Under the pieces are notes generated by a model. The model saw nothing but the letters and a program-made list of their open reading frames with translations. It was not told the DNA's origin and did no database searches. Below are positions 8,500 to 18,183 of a DNA stretch of 55,138 nucleotides, piece by piece. Origin of the DNA: Pedobacter borealis DSM 19626 (GTDB taxonomy: Bacteria > Bacteroidota > Bacteroidia > Sphingobacteriales > Sphingobacteriaceae). The position numbers were made by a program, and so were the translations under genes. The stretch covers positions 1-55,138 of the forward strand of contig NZ_JAUG01000064.1 in NCBI RefSeq assembly GCF_000708285.2. Direction: 5' to 3'. Positions within the stretch are counted from its first letter, which is position 1, and each line of letters begins with the position of its first letter.

Positions 8500-9978
8500 A
8501 TGGAAATTCAAAGGAAACTCAGATCTGTCATGTTTGTTGGTACCTCTTCTGATGTAGGTAAAAGTGTGATTACTGCCGGATTTTGCCGGATCTTTAAACA
8601 GGATGGTTATGCGCCTGCGCCATTCAAAGCTCAGAATATGTCGCTTAACAGTTATGCCACTCCCGAAGGTCTGGAAATTGGTCGTGCGCAAGCTGTACAA
8701 GCCGAAGCTGCGGGAGTTCCCTGTCATACAGACATGAACCCTGTGCTGCTTAAACCAACAAATGATCAGACCGCACAAGTCATCCTGAATGGAAAATCCA
8801 TAGGCAATCAAAGTGCAAAAGAGTATTTTTTATCTGGTGATCGTGCTGAGCTCTTTGAAGAAGTCAAACGGGCTTATCAACGGCTGGCCTCCCGTTATTC
8901 ACCTATTGTTATGGAAGGGGCGGGAAGTATCTCTGAGTTAAATCTCAAACAGCGTGATATTACCAATATGAGAATGGCAATAGCTGCAGGAGCAGCTACC
9001 TATTTGATAACCGATATTGATAAAGGCGGGGTTTTTGCCAGTCTATACGGAACAATGGCCCTTCTGGAGCTAGAAGAGAAGGCTTGCATTAAGGGGATTA
9101 TTATCAATAAATTCAGGGGTGATATGGAGCTGTTTCAAGAAGGGAAAAAGATCATAGAAGAGTTGTGTGGAGTACCGGTAATTGGAATCGTTCCTTATTT
9201 TAAGGATATTTTTATAGAAGAAGAGGATGCGGTATCGCTGAAACAAAAACGAAATCAGCCCGTAGCCGGCAAAGTCAACGTGGCAGTGGTACTCCTCAGC
9301 AGGATGTCTAATTTTACTGATTTTGACTGTTTGGATAAGGATAGCAGAGTCAATCTATATTATACACATACCAGAGAAGGGGTTTCACTGGCAGATATTG
9401 TGATTCTGCCAGGCAGCAAAAATACGATTGAAGATTTAGTTGAACTCAAAAACAATGGGCTGGCAGAAGTTATTATACAGGCGTATCAAAATGGTAAAAC
9501 CGTAATTGGTATTTGTGGAGGATATCAAATGATGGGGCAATTCATCAAAGACCCTTTACAGCTAGAGTCTGCTGCCGGAGAAATTGACGGGCTAGGTATT
9601 TTACCAGTTGAAACAGTGCTATTGAATGAAAAAACAACCAGACAATGCACTTTTACCTACAGAGATTTTCCTGAAACCTGTACAGGTTATGAGATTCATA
9701 TGGGGGAAACTTTCGTGCATGGTGCGGACAAACCAGTGGCTTTTATGGAAGAACAACATAACGATGGTTGTTTTTTATCAGAAAAATGTTGGGGATCGTA
9801 TTTACATGGTATTTTGGATAATCAAGTAGTCATCAACGATTTGCTGGCCCCATATACCGCATTGCAGGCAGAATCGACGGATTACAGGCAATTCCGTAGC
9901 GAACAATATGATAAATTAGCTGCATTGTTAAGAGAAAATCTGGATATTGAACAGGTTTATCAGCATATAAAAAATTAG
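8500..9978 (+). CDS. cobQ: Cobyric acid synthase
   Basis: This 492-residue protein is predicted to amidate adenosylcobyrinic acid a,c-diamide at four side chains using glutamine and ATP, giving adenosylcobyric acid. The N-terminus has the dethiobiotin-synthetase-like P-loop GTSSDVGKS and the FKAQNMSLNS motif. The C-terminal class I glutamine amidotransferase domain has the nucleophile Cys in GICGGYQMMG and the His in SYLHGIL. The ATG at 8500 is chosen over a TTG nine bases upstream. It is the first gene of the cobalamin locus and lies 4 bases before cobD. No cobalamin riboswitch is visible in the 165 bases upstream, unlike the btu operon. Confidence 0.93.
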   Translation: MEIQRKLRSVMFVGTSSDVGKSVITAGFCRIFKQDGYAPAPFKAQNMSLNSYATPEGLEIGRAQAVQAEAAGVPCHTDMNPVLLKPTNDQTAQVILNGKSIGNQSAKEYFLSGDRAELFEEVKRAYQRLASRYSPIVMEGAGSISELNLKQRDITNMRMAIAAGAATYLITDIDKGGVFASLYGTMALLELEEKACIKGIIINKFRGDMELFQEGKKIIEELCGVPVIGIVPYFKDIFIEEEDAVSLKQKRNQPVAGKVNVAVVLLSRMSNFTDFDCLDKDSRVNLYYTHTREGVSLADIVILPGSKNTIEDLVELKNNGLAEVIIQAYQNGKTVIGICGGYQMMGQFIKDPLQLESAAGEIDGLGILPVETVLLNEKTTRQCTFTYRDFPETCTGYEIHMGETFVHGADKPVAFMEEQHNDGCFLSEKCWGSYLHGILDNQVVINDLLAPYTALQAESTDYRQFRSEQYDKLAALLRENLDIEQVYQHIKN

Positions 9979-9982
9979 TAAC

Positions 9983-10996
9983 ATGTTTCAGGGACACGGA
10001 GACGACGGGTATTTACATCAGCATACATTAGCAGCCGATTTCAGTACAAATGTATGGCATGGGGGAGCGCCGGCTGGTTTAAAAGAATATCTGTTTATAC
10101 AATGGGAGCAAGTACAACGTTATCCTGAAGTCCTGGCCGAAAGCCTCACGGAGAAAATAGCTGCGTTTTATGGTTTCAAAACCGGAAATATCCTGGTGAC
10201 TAACGGAAGTACAGAAAGTATTTACCTGATTGCCCAGGCGCTGCAAAAAAAGAAATCAACGATCGCTGTTCCAGCTTTTGCAGAGTATGAGGATGCCTGT
10301 AAAATGTTTGAACATACAATTAGTTTTATCAATTGGGAAGAGTTGCAGAATGGTCTGGTACCTGACACTGAGTTATTATTTATTTGTAATCCCAATAATC
10401 CAACCGGGGCTGTATTCACAGATCTGGAGAACATCATCAAAGCATATCCGGAAATTTTGTTTGTTGTTGATGAAGCTTTTATTGAATTTACCTTGTCTGT
10501 TATTTCTGTAATTGCCTTGATTGAAAGATACGGTAACCTGATCGTTTTACGCTCCATGACTAAAGCTTATGCAATCCCCGGACTAAGGTTAGGTTATATC
10601 GCTGCCAATGCATCTTTGATAAACAGCTTAAGGTCTTTTAAATTGCCATGGGCTGTGAATGCAATGGCTATTGCAGCCGGACATTTTATTTATGATCACT
10701 ATCAGGAAGTACAGCTCCCTCTTCAGCAATTGTTAGCTGAGAAAGCTGATTTTATAAAAGGTTTAGCAGGAACTCCGCTGACTGTCTATCCCAGTCATAC
10801 CCATTTTTTTCTGGCAAGTACTCCTATTCATACTGCTGCATCTTTAAAGCAATTTTTACTAAAAGAATTTGATATATTGATCCGTGATGCAAGTAACTTT
10901 AGAGGGCTTAGTGAAAAACATGTCCGCATTGCTACTTTAAATGAGAATAAAAATCAATTGCTGATCAATGCTTTAGCTGAATGGAAACATATATAA
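9983..10996 (+). CDS. cobD: Threonine-phosphate decarboxylase / CobD-type aminotransferase
   Basis: This 337-residue fold-type I PLP enzyme resembles histidinol-phosphate aminotransferases, with CNPNNPTG, VVDEAFIEF and the PLP lysine in SMTKAYAIPGLRLGY. In cobalamin loci this family decarboxylates L-threonine O-3-phosphate to (R)-1-aminopropan-2-ol phosphate, which CbiB attaches to cobyric acid. It lies 4 bases after cobQ and its end overlaps cbiB by 16 bases. The role is taken from this context; sequence alone would allow a histidinol-phosphate-type aminotransferase. Confidence 0.88.
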   Translation: MFQGHGDDGYLHQHTLAADFSTNVWHGGAPAGLKEYLFIQWEQVQRYPEVLAESLTEKIAAFYGFKTGNILVTNGSTESIYLIAQALQKKKSTIAVPAFAEYEDACKMFEHTISFINWEELQNGLVPDTELLFICNPNNPTGAVFTDLENIIKAYPEILFVVDEAFIEFTLSVISVIALIERYGNLIVLRSMTKAYAIPGLRLGYIAANASLINSLRSFKLPWAVNAMAIAAGHFIYDHYQEVQLPLQQLLAEKADFIKGLAGTPLTVYPSHTHFFLASTPIHTAASLKQFLLKEFDILIRDASNFRGLSEKHVRIATLNENKNQLLINALAEWKHI

Positions 10997-11916
10997 TTAT
11001 TATTATTCCCTTGCTTGCAGGTTATCTGCTTGATTTAATATTTGGAGATACTGAAGGTCTGCCGCACCCGGTCAGATTTTTTGGGAGCCTGATTTCTTTT
11101 GCTGAAAAACACCTCAATAAAGGGGAATTCAGATTTGTTAAGGGAATGATAATGACATTAATTTTATGCGCAGGAACATTTTTATTCTTTTACAGTGCCA
11201 TACATTTCATGCTGAGCCATAGTGTTCCTGTCTATTTCCTTTTTGCGACTGCATTTGTGTATTATGCTTTAGCCAATAAAGGCTTGATTACAGAAGGAAA
11301 ACAAGTATTTGATGCATTAAAATATAAAGGGCTGGAAGCGGGGAGAACGCGTTTATCAAGAATTGTGGGCCGCGACACCTCAGCTCTTGATGCACAACAG
11401 ATTCGTGTGGCTGTATTAGAAACGATGTCAGAGAACCTGAGTGACGGTGTAATTGCGCCCTTATTTTTCTACTTTGTAGCAGGTGTACCGGGGATGCTTA
11501 CTTATAAAATGATCAATACGATGGATTCTATGGTAGGATATCGTAGCGAACGCTATGAATATTTTGGTAAGTTTGCTGCCCATTTGGATGATGTGGTGAA
11601 CTTTATTCCAGCGCGTATTACCACTGTTTTAATGTTATTGGTTACCCTTAGTGTCAGAGGCTGGCAGTTTGTGATACAATATGGTCATCAGCATAAAAGC
11701 CCAAATGCCGGTTATCCTGAAGCGGCTTTGGCAGGGATATTGGATGTTCAGTTTGGGGGCCCCAATATATACCATGGTGTTTTGATCGAAAAACCCTTTA
11801 TCGGAAGTAATAAAAGGGAAATCAAACATGAAGAGTTTACAACAGTAAGCAGTATCAATCATGGAGTATGCCTATTGATGGTGCTGTTTATGATGATCTA
11901 CTTTTTCCTGGTATAA
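10981..11916 (+). CDS. cbiB: Adenosylcobinamide-phosphate synthase
   Basis: This 311-residue inner-membrane protein has about five hydrophobic segments and the family signatures LDLIFGDTEGLPHPVR, ENLSDGVIAPLFF, KMINTMDSMVGY and GGPNIYHG. It joins cobyric acid to aminopropanol phosphate. The length is normal for CbiB. The start overlaps the end of cobD by 16 bases, indicating translational coupling. The next gene starts 2 bases after its stop. Confidence 0.93.
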   Translation: METYIIIIIPLLAGYLLDLIFGDTEGLPHPVRFFGSLISFAEKHLNKGEFRFVKGMIMTLILCAGTFLFFYSAIHFMLSHSVPVYFLFATAFVYYALANKGLITEGKQVFDALKYKGLEAGRTRLSRIVGRDTSALDAQQIRVAVLETMSENLSDGVIAPLFFYFVAGVPGMLTYKMINTMDSMVGYRSERYEYFGKFAAHLDDVVNFIPARITTVLMLLVTLSVRGWQFVIQYGHQHKSPNAGYPEAALAGILDVQFGGPNIYHGVLIEKPFIGSNKREIKHEEFTTVSSINHGVCLLMVLFMMIYFFLV

Positions 11917-11918
11917 GA

Positions 11919-12458
11919 ATGAGTAGTATACCCAGAAAACAAATCATAAGCGGAGGCCCGGGTTCTGGCAAGTCCACTTTAATTAACGGATTGCAGGAGC
12001 AGGGATATTTCTGTTCTCAGGAAGTGTCAAGAAGGATGATTATCCAGGAAACAGCGATAGGTTCTTCTTGTCTGCCCTGGTTGGATATCTCTTGCTTTTT
12101 TGCTAAAGTTTTAAAGGAAATGATCGATGCATGGGATTGTGTACCAAAAAATTACATTTCTTTTTTTGACCGGGGTATTCCTGATATTATAGCTTATCTT
12201 AAAGTTGCAGGGATTGCTGTTCCTGAAGATTATTATGCTGCTTTGGCCCTTCATCCTTATCACAACCAGGTTCTTATTCTTCCACCCTGGGAAGATATTT
12301 ATGTACCTGATAATGAACGCTGGCAAAGCTTTGAAGAGGCAATTCTGATCAATCAGGCCATCAGGGAAACTTATACCGAATGTGGCTTCACCCTCGTTGA
12401 TGTCCCTAAACTATCACCAACAGAACGTATCAGATTTGTCTTAGATTTTATCAAATAA
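11919..12458 (+). CDS. Predicted P-loop ATPase in the cobalamin locus
   Basis: The ATG at 11919 (179 residues) directly follows the cbiB stop and is preferred to a start inside cbiB. A Walker A motif GGPGSGKST sits at residues 12-20; FFDRGIPDIIAYL and ILPPWEDIYVPDNERW match the AAA_28 family of small predicted ATPases or kinases. The role in cobalamin metabolism is unknown; it could phosphorylate a small molecule such as a precursor of the lower ligand or aminopropanol, but no substrate-binding motif proves this. It is the last gene before the riboswitch, so it probably belongs to the cobQ transcript. Confidence 0.75.
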   Translation: MSSIPRKQIISGGPGSGKSTLINGLQEQGYFCSQEVSRRMIIQETAIGSSCLPWLDISCFFAKVLKEMIDAWDCVPKNYISFFDRGIPDIIAYLKVAGIAVPEDYYAALALHPYHNQVLILPPWEDIYVPDNERWQSFEEAILINQAIRETYTECGFTLVDVPKLSPTERIRFVLDFIK

Positions 12459-12486
12459 TACACAGCATTCTAATAATTGGAATTTT

Positions 12487-12664
12487 TCTCTTAGGTTTGC
12501 AGCATTAAGGCAGCATTTTATTTGAAATGCTTTAATAGGGAATACCGGTGTAAATCCGGAACAGTCTCCGCTGCTGTAAACCTCATTGTTAAAACTGCTA
12601 TAATACCACTTTCGTTAAGAGGGGAAGGTTGCAGTTTGAGGAAGTCAGAAGACCTGCCTTATAA
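12487..12664 (+). promoter_or_regulatory. Cobalamin riboswitch
   Basis: The aptamer core is clear: AGGT at 12493-12496 near the 5' end, GGGAATACCGGTG, AAATCCGG, a CCGCTGCTGTAA box, and the closing GAAGTCAGAAGACCTGCC whose end pairs with the 5' AGGT. A variable P-arm lies between the CTGTAA box and the closing element. It sits about 40 bases before btuF, so adenosylcobalamin should repress btuFCDB and possibly the downstream genes. No separate terminator is evident, so translational control is likely. Confidence 0.93.
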
Positions 12665-12702
12665 ATGGTTATTAAATGCTTTCGGAAGAAAGGCTAAACT
12701 TT

Positions 12703-13872
12703 ATGATGAAAAAAATAAATTATACTTCTCTCAGTGGAATATTTCCCTGTTTGATAGTTTTTCTGTTGCTGATTACCTCATGCAAACAGCATCCTGATGG
12801 TAAAAAACATACCTCCGCAAAAACAGGCAGTGCAGAAATTAAATACGCCAAAGGTTTTAATATCGATTATTATGACAGCTATAAGCTAATCAGTATTTAT
12901 TCTGGTATGGGCGCTCACAGAGATACTGTCCAATATGTTTTACTGGCCAAAGGAGCAAAAGGACCAAAGGGATATAAAAAAGCACAGCTGATACAGATCC
13001 CTGTTAAAAGTTTGGTGGCGATGTCTTCCATGCACATCGCACTGGCAGATTTTGCAGGTGCCGCAGATGCGATAACCGGTCTGGGCAGCTTGTCTTATGT
13101 AAGCTCTGCAACAGTACGCAAAAAAATAGCTGCTGGGAAAGTTAAGGAAATTGGGATTGACGGAACTATGAACGAGGAGGTGCTGATCAGCATGAAGCCA
13201 GATTTGGTCATGGTGATGGGCAATCCAGATGCTAAATTCAGTAAATATGCCACATTAACCGGTGCAGGTGTACCTGTAATGCTCAATTCAGAATGGCTGG
13301 AAACAACACCGCTGGGCCGCGCAGAATGGGTAAAACTGATGGCCGCATTAATGGACAAAGAATCATTTGTCAATACTAAATTTGAAGCTGTAGAAAAAGA
13401 ATATAACCGTTTGGCCGGGATTGGTGAAAAAGTGGCAAACAAACCTTCAGTAATCATCGGGCTACCTTATAAAGGGACATGGTATGTGCCTGATGGAGAT
13501 AGTTATATGGTTAGGTTTTTAAAGGATGCCGGTGTCAACTATAAATGGGCTGATGTATACGGAAAGGGTAGTTTGCCGCTCAATTTTGAAAGTGTAGCCC
13601 CGGTAGCACTAAAGGCAGATTTCTGGCTGAATACAGGTACCGCCAATTCCAAAAATGAGATTAAGGCGATAGATAATCGTTACACGGATTTTAGGCCCTT
13701 CAAAGACGGTCATATCTTTAACAACAACAAAAAGATAAATGATATAGGCTCAAATGATTACTGGGAATCAGGTGCTGTTAATCCACAAATCATATTAGGC
13801 GACTTAATCAAGATCCTGCACCCCGAATTACTACCAGATCATCAGCTCGTGTATTACAAGCAATTGAACTAA
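12703..13872 (+). CDS. btuF: Cobalamin ABC transporter substrate-binding lipoprotein
   Basis: The start is taken as the ATG at 12703 (389 residues) because it gives a good lipoprotein signal with lipobox LITSC; an ATG at 12706 is equally possible. The mature protein has the BtuF/TroA helical-backbone fold pattern: MSSMHIALADFAGAADAITGL, a long helix, and SNDYWESGAVNPQIILGDL near the end. It should bind cobalamin or cobinamide in the periplasm and hand it to BtuCD. First gene after the riboswitch; btuC follows 12 bases later. Confidence 0.9.
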   Translation: MMKKINYTSLSGIFPCLIVFLLLITSCKQHPDGKKHTSAKTGSAEIKYAKGFNIDYYDSYKLISIYSGMGAHRDTVQYVLLAKGAKGPKGYKKAQLIQIPVKSLVAMSSMHIALADFAGAADAITGLGSLSYVSSATVRKKIAAGKVKEIGIDGTMNEEVLISMKPDLVMVMGNPDAKFSKYATLTGAGVPVMLNSEWLETTPLGRAEWVKLMAALMDKESFVNTKFEAVEKEYNRLAGIGEKVANKPSVIIGLPYKGTWYVPDGDSYMVRFLKDAGVNYKWADVYGKGSLPLNFESVAPVALKADFWLNTGTANSKNEIKAIDNRYTDFRPFKDGHIFNNNKKINDIGSNDYWESGAVNPQIILGDLIKILHPELLPDHQLVYYKQLN

Positions 13873-13884
13873 TTCCTGAAAAAA

Positions 13885-14913
13885 TTGAACAAAATAAAAG
13901 TTTTAATACTGCTTTCCATACTATTGGTGGCATTTCTGCTTGATATAGCCCTTGGCTCTGTCCATATCCCTTTAAAAGAGGTGATCAAGGCCTTGTTTAA
14001 CCCTGATTCAGGGAATGATACCTGGGTTTATATCATTGAAAAAATCAGAGTGCCTAAAGCACTTACTGCAATTATTGTAGGTTGCGGTTTGTCGGTTAGT
14101 GGTTTACAGATGCAAACGTTATTCCGTAATCCACTGGCAGGGCCTGAAGTTTTGGGCGTTACTGCCGGAGCGAGTTTGGGAGTAGCCCTGGTTATGCTTT
14201 CTGCTGGCAGTATCACGAGTTTATATACCATTAAAGAGTTGGGTATTTCGGGCAGCTGGTTAATTATATTGGTTTCTTCTTTAGGTGCAGGTCTGATAAT
14301 GCTGCTGATTGTTTCGATTTCGTCCTCATTAAAAGATAATGTTATTGTACTGATTGTAGGAGTGATGATTGGAAGTATTACGTTCTCGGTGATCAGTATC
14401 TGGCAGTATTTCAGTACTCCAGAACTGATTAAAGATTATCTGCTTTGGACATTTGGCTCTCTGGGCGGTGTAACAGGCAGTCAATTATTAATCCTTTCGA
14501 TAGTCGTTTCTATCGGTTTACTGATCTCTTTTCTTTCTTCTAAATTGCTGGATGCTTTGTTGTTAGGTGATAATTATGCGCGCAGTATGGGTTTGACGGT
14601 AAAGCGCGCACGTATACTGATTATTGGCAGTACGAGTATTTTAGCCGGGGGGATCACCGCTTTTTGTGGCCCGATAGGTTTTATTGGTATTGCAGTACCA
14701 CATTTGGCAAGAGCATTGTTTAACACTTCCAGCCACCGGGTATTGATTCCTGCCTGCTGTTTGATTGGTACAGTACTCATGTTAATCTGTGATATTGTAT
14801 CGCAAATATCAGGAAGTCAGACCGTATTGCCTATTAATGTGATTACTTCGCTGGTAGGGGCTCCAGTTGTGATCTGGATTATCGTTGGTTCTACTAAATT
14901 AAAAGGATTCTAA
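13885..14913 (+). CDS. btuC: Cobalamin ABC transporter permease (FecCD family)
   Basis: This 342-residue polytopic protein has FecCD/BtuC hallmarks: RVPKALTAIIVGCGLSVSGLQMQ, NPLAGPEVLGVTAGASLG, FCGPIGFIGIAVPHLAR and a C-terminal G-P-V/I-W segment. About ten transmembrane helices are expected. It appears to begin with TTG at 13885. Its stop overlaps the btuD start by one base (taatg), so the two are translationally coupled. Confidence 0.92.
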   Translation: MNKIKVLILLSILLVAFLLDIALGSVHIPLKEVIKALFNPDSGNDTWVYIIEKIRVPKALTAIIVGCGLSVSGLQMQTLFRNPLAGPEVLGVTAGASLGVALVMLSAGSITSLYTIKELGISGSWLIILVSSLGAGLIMLLIVSISSSLKDNVIVLIVGVMIGSITFSVISIWQYFSTPELIKDYLLWTFGSLGGVTGSQLLILSIVVSIGLLISFLSSKLLDALLLGDNYARSMGLTVKRARILIIGSTSILAGGITAFCGPIGFIGIAVPHLARALFNTSSHRVLIPACCLIGTVLMLICDIVSQISGSQTVLPINVITSLVGAPVVIWIIVGSTKLKGF

Positions 14914-15920
14914 TGGCTGCACAAAAATCATTACTCCATACTTCAGGGTTAACGATAGGTTACCAGTCTGGTAGAAATAAGACTAAGGCTGTTTCGGGGC
15001 CATTGGATTTAGATCTTTATGCCGGGCAGCTCATTTGTTTATTAGGACCTAATGGCTGTGGTAAGTCTACTTTACTCAGAACTATATCCGGATTACAGCA
15101 TCCGCTGAAAGGCGAAATTGAGCTGGAAGGAAAAAACATCAAACAACTGAGACCTGCACAGGTGGCAAAAAAAATAAGCCTGGTGCTGACAGATAATGTA
15201 AGATCTGGTAACCTGGATGTTTACTCCCTGATTTCATTAGGCCGTTACCCTCACTCAGGATGGTTAGGAGTACTCACTGCATCAGATAAACAAATTATTA
15301 ACCAGGCAGTAGAAGCGACAGGTACAGGTGAGTTTTTAGGTAGAAAGGTGGATAGTCTGAGTGACGGTGAATGTCAGAAAGTGATGCTTGCGAGGGCGAT
15401 GGCGCAAGATACGCCGTTGATCATATTAGATGAACCAACTGCCCATCTTGACTTGCCCAGCCGTATTCAGCTGATGCGGCTGTTACATCAACTGGCCAAA
15501 GAAACTAATAAGGCAATTCTTCTTTCTACTCATGAACTTGATCTTGCTTTACAGGTGGCTGATCAGATCTGGCTGATGAGCAGGGGTGGACACCTGGATG
15601 CCGGACTGCCGGAAGAACTGATCTTAAACGGAGCTTTTCAGCATGCATTTGATAAAGACGGGATCGCATTTGATGCTGCAACAGGAACTTTTAATATCCA
15701 CAATGCAGGGAAGAAAACTATCAGCGTTACCGGCGATGGTATTGCCGCTTTCTGGACTAAAAAAGCACTGATCAGAAGTGGATTTAGTATCTCATCGGCT
15801 GAAGAGGAAAACCTGGTTGTTTCTGTTTCCCGTGATGGTGAAGATTCCATTTGGACAATTCATCACAATAGTGAGCAGACAACTTATACCACCTTATGCG
15901 AATTTCTTAATGCACTTTAA
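14913..15920 (+). CDS. btuD: Cobalamin ABC transporter ATPase with C-terminal extension
   Basis: This 335-residue protein has a FecE/BtuD-type nucleotide-binding domain in the first ~230 residues: Walker A GPNGCGKST, signature LSDGECQKV (a variant of LSGGQ), Walker B LIILDEPTAHLD and the H-loop LSTHELD. It powers import through BtuC. About 80 extra residues follow the core (ISVTGDGIAAFWTKKALIRS and onwards), not part of the usual 250-residue ATPase; they could be a small regulatory domain. Overlaps btuC by one base; the receptor gene follows 19 bases later. Confidence 0.9.
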   Translation: MAAQKSLLHTSGLTIGYQSGRNKTKAVSGPLDLDLYAGQLICLLGPNGCGKSTLLRTISGLQHPLKGEIELEGKNIKQLRPAQVAKKISLVLTDNVRSGNLDVYSLISLGRYPHSGWLGVLTASDKQIINQAVEATGTGEFLGRKVDSLSDGECQKVMLARAMAQDTPLIILDEPTAHLDLPSRIQLMRLLHQLAKETNKAILLSTHELDLALQVADQIWLMSRGGHLDAGLPEELILNGAFQHAFDKDGIAFDAATGTFNIHNAGKKTISVTGDGIAAFWTKKALIRSGFSISSAEEENLVVSVSRDGEDSIWTIHHNSEQTTYTTLCEFLNAL

Positions 15921-15939
15921 CGAATAATATACCCATAAC

Positions 15940-18141
15940 ATGAATAAAAATCTACACTTATTATCTTTTAGAAACCTGCTGTTAGGCACTGTTTTATTGG
16001 GCAGCCCGGCATTGGCACAACAAAAGAAAACTGACTCTGTTAAAACCAATGCACTTGATGAAGTGGTGGTTACCTCTTTACGTACAGCAACAAAAAGAGG
16101 TAATGTACCACAAAGTATGACGGTAATTACTAAAGCAGCTATGGATCTTACACCTTCGATGGAAGTAACTGATCTGTTAAAAATGAACTCTTCAGTAAGT
16201 ATTATCCAGTATCCAAGTTTATCTTCTGGCATTGGCATCCGTGGTTTCAGACCACAAACCAGTGGTTTAAATCAACGCTCTTTGTTATTGGTTGATGGCC
16301 GTCCGGCTGGTACTGTAAGTATTTCTACTATTAACCCTGCTTATATTGAGCGTATTGAAGTGCTTAAAGGGCCTGCATCTGCTTTATATGGTTCATCAGC
16401 GATGGGTGGGGTAGTGAATATTATCACTAAAAAATCATCTGGCGATGTACATGGAAATGTATATGCGCAATATGGATCTTATCAGACTACTCAACTGGGG
16501 GCATCTACCGGAGGTAATATCAGTAAGAAAATAGATTTCGATTTATCTTTCCTGAATTTCGACAGGGCTAAGGATACAAAGCTGGGTAATGGAAATGTAT
16601 TCAGGAAGCTATTTAATGCTGGTACAGCAACTAAAAACTATACCGATGGCACTACTGTGACCCCAGTAGAAGTTGACGATAAGCGTTCTGATGGATCAAG
16701 ACGTGATTACTCAAAACTGAGCTATAATACAGGAAGTTTAAGGTTGGGTTATCAGATTGATCCTAACTGGAGACTGGATGTAAGAGGGGAACGTTTTTCT
16801 GCTAAAAATGTTGAGTCACCAAGTGATATATTTTTCGGAAACGGACAACCGAGTACTAAAGATATTGAAAGACATAATGAAGAAGCTACCTTGTCAGGTA
16901 ACATCGATCAGCATCATTTATCTTTGAAAGGTTATACTTCACAAGAGAATAATTTAAACAATACACTGCTTTCATTTAATGGTTTATTAGCTCCTTATGC
17001 CTCGTATAAAAGTTCAGCCAGCTGGAAAGGTATACAAGCAAAAGACGTTTATACGTTGGGCAAGCACGCACTGATTTTTGGCCTGGATTATAGTAATGCT
17101 TCGACCAGTTCACAGTCTTTTAATCCTGATGGTACTGAGTCTGCTCCTTATTCACCTAATTACAGTCTTTCTTCTGCAGCCGCCTATATTCAGGGACAAT
17201 TGAATTTCCTTGACGATAAGTTGGTGATTAATCCTGGTGTACGTGTGGATATAATTACTTATAATGTAAAACAAACACCTTTGCTAACTATTTATACCGG
17301 CGGTAAAAAAACTAATCCTGTCTTTAGCCCAAGTTTAGCTGCACAGTATGCGATAAGTAAATTGTTTACTGTACATGCTACTACAGGACGCGGTTTTGTA
17401 ACACCAGATGCTTATAATGTGGCTGGTTATTCTGAGAAGATTACCAATGGTAAAGCGAAAGTGATCCAAGGAAACCCTAACTTGAAAAATGAAAACAGTA
17501 TTTCATGGGATGCAGGTGTGAGATTCAGTAAGCCCGAATTAGGATTGACAGTTGATGTTACTTATTATAATACTTATGTGAAAGACAGGATCACAACAAA
17601 AACGACAGTTCCAAACCCGGTTGAAACTACGCCAAGTGGCTTTCCGATTAGCACACGTATGACTTATATGAATGCGAATAAAGCAAATATCAATGGTTTT
17701 GAAACTGAGTTTGCATGGGATTTCGGAACATTGGCTGCAAAAGATTATTCATTGAAACTTTTCTGGAATGCGACGAGGTCGTCTAAAGCTAAAGAGGTAA
17801 CAATTGCGGCAGATGGTAGTGAAACAACTAAGTCTATTTATAATGTTCCTAATTTTACGATGAGTTATGGTTTTGAGTTTAATAACCTGAAAGGACTTGA
17901 TTTAAGATTAAGCGGCAGATATGTTGGAAAACGTTTGGATACGGATTTCAATGACAATAAATATCCGGAAATTATATATCCGGAATTTATGGTAGTTGAT
18001 TTTGGAGCGAGTTATACTTACAAGAAGAGACATACACTTAGTTTCCTTGTGAATAATATCACAGATGAGAATTATTATGAAAAGCGGGGTTTTAATCTTG
18101 CCGGAAGGAATTATGCACTGAGATATAATATCAGTTTCTAG
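15940..18141 (+). CDS. btuB: TonB-dependent outer-membrane cobalamin receptor
   Basis: This 733-residue protein has a signal peptide ending ALAQ, then a TonB box DEVVVTSL at about residue 40, a plug domain (IGIRGFRPQTSGLNQRSLLL, IERIEVLKGPASALYGSSAM, GGVVNIITKK) and a 22-strand barrel ending in aromatic residues (RYNISF), the usual outer-membrane assembly signal. Its place directly after btuFCD under the cobalamin riboswitch makes B12 or corrinoid uptake the best call. TonB-dependent receptors cannot be assigned a ligand by sequence alone, so the name rests on context. Confidence 0.9.
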   Translation: MNKNLHLLSFRNLLLGTVLLGSPALAQQKKTDSVKTNALDEVVVTSLRTATKRGNVPQSMTVITKAAMDLTPSMEVTDLLKMNSSVSIIQYPSLSSGIGIRGFRPQTSGLNQRSLLLVDGRPAGTVSISTINPAYIERIEVLKGPASALYGSSAMGGVVNIITKKSSGDVHGNVYAQYGSYQTTQLGASTGGNISKKIDFDLSFLNFDRAKDTKLGNGNVFRKLFNAGTATKNYTDGTTVTPVEVDDKRSDGSRRDYSKLSYNTGSLRLGYQIDPNWRLDVRGERFSAKNVESPSDIFFGNGQPSTKDIERHNEEATLSGNIDQHHLSLKGYTSQENNLNNTLLSFNGLLAPYASYKSSASWKGIQAKDVYTLGKHALIFGLDYSNASTSSQSFNPDGTESAPYSPNYSLSSAAAYIQGQLNFLDDKLVINPGVRVDIITYNVKQTPLLTIYTGGKKTNPVFSPSLAAQYAISKLFTVHATTGRGFVTPDAYNVAGYSEKITNGKAKVIQGNPNLKNENSISWDAGVRFSKPELGLTVDVTYYNTYVKDRITTKTTVPNPVETTPSGFPISTRMTYMNANKANINGFETEFAWDFGTLAAKDYSLKLFWNATRSSKAKEVTIAADGSETTKSIYNVPNFTMSYGFEFNNLKGLDLRLSGRYVGKRLDTDFNDNKYPEIIYPEFMVVDFGASYTYKKRHTLSFLVNNITDENYYEKRGFNLAGRNYALRYNISF

Positions 18142-18183
18142 GAATATCAATTCCATTCAGGAAAAAAAGGAGGTATCATAAAT

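Noticed and set aside
8428..8811. Antisense open frame over the start of cobQ
   Set aside because: Shadow of the cobQ coding strand with no family features.
12492..12499. TAGGTTTG as a Bacteroidota -7 promoter element before btuF
   Set aside because: The AGGT is part of the riboswitch aptamer 5' arm, and no -33 element is at the right distance.
12522..12797. Open frame across the riboswitch
   Set aside because: It runs through the conserved cobalamin aptamer and then overlaps btuF in another frame; no protein family signal.
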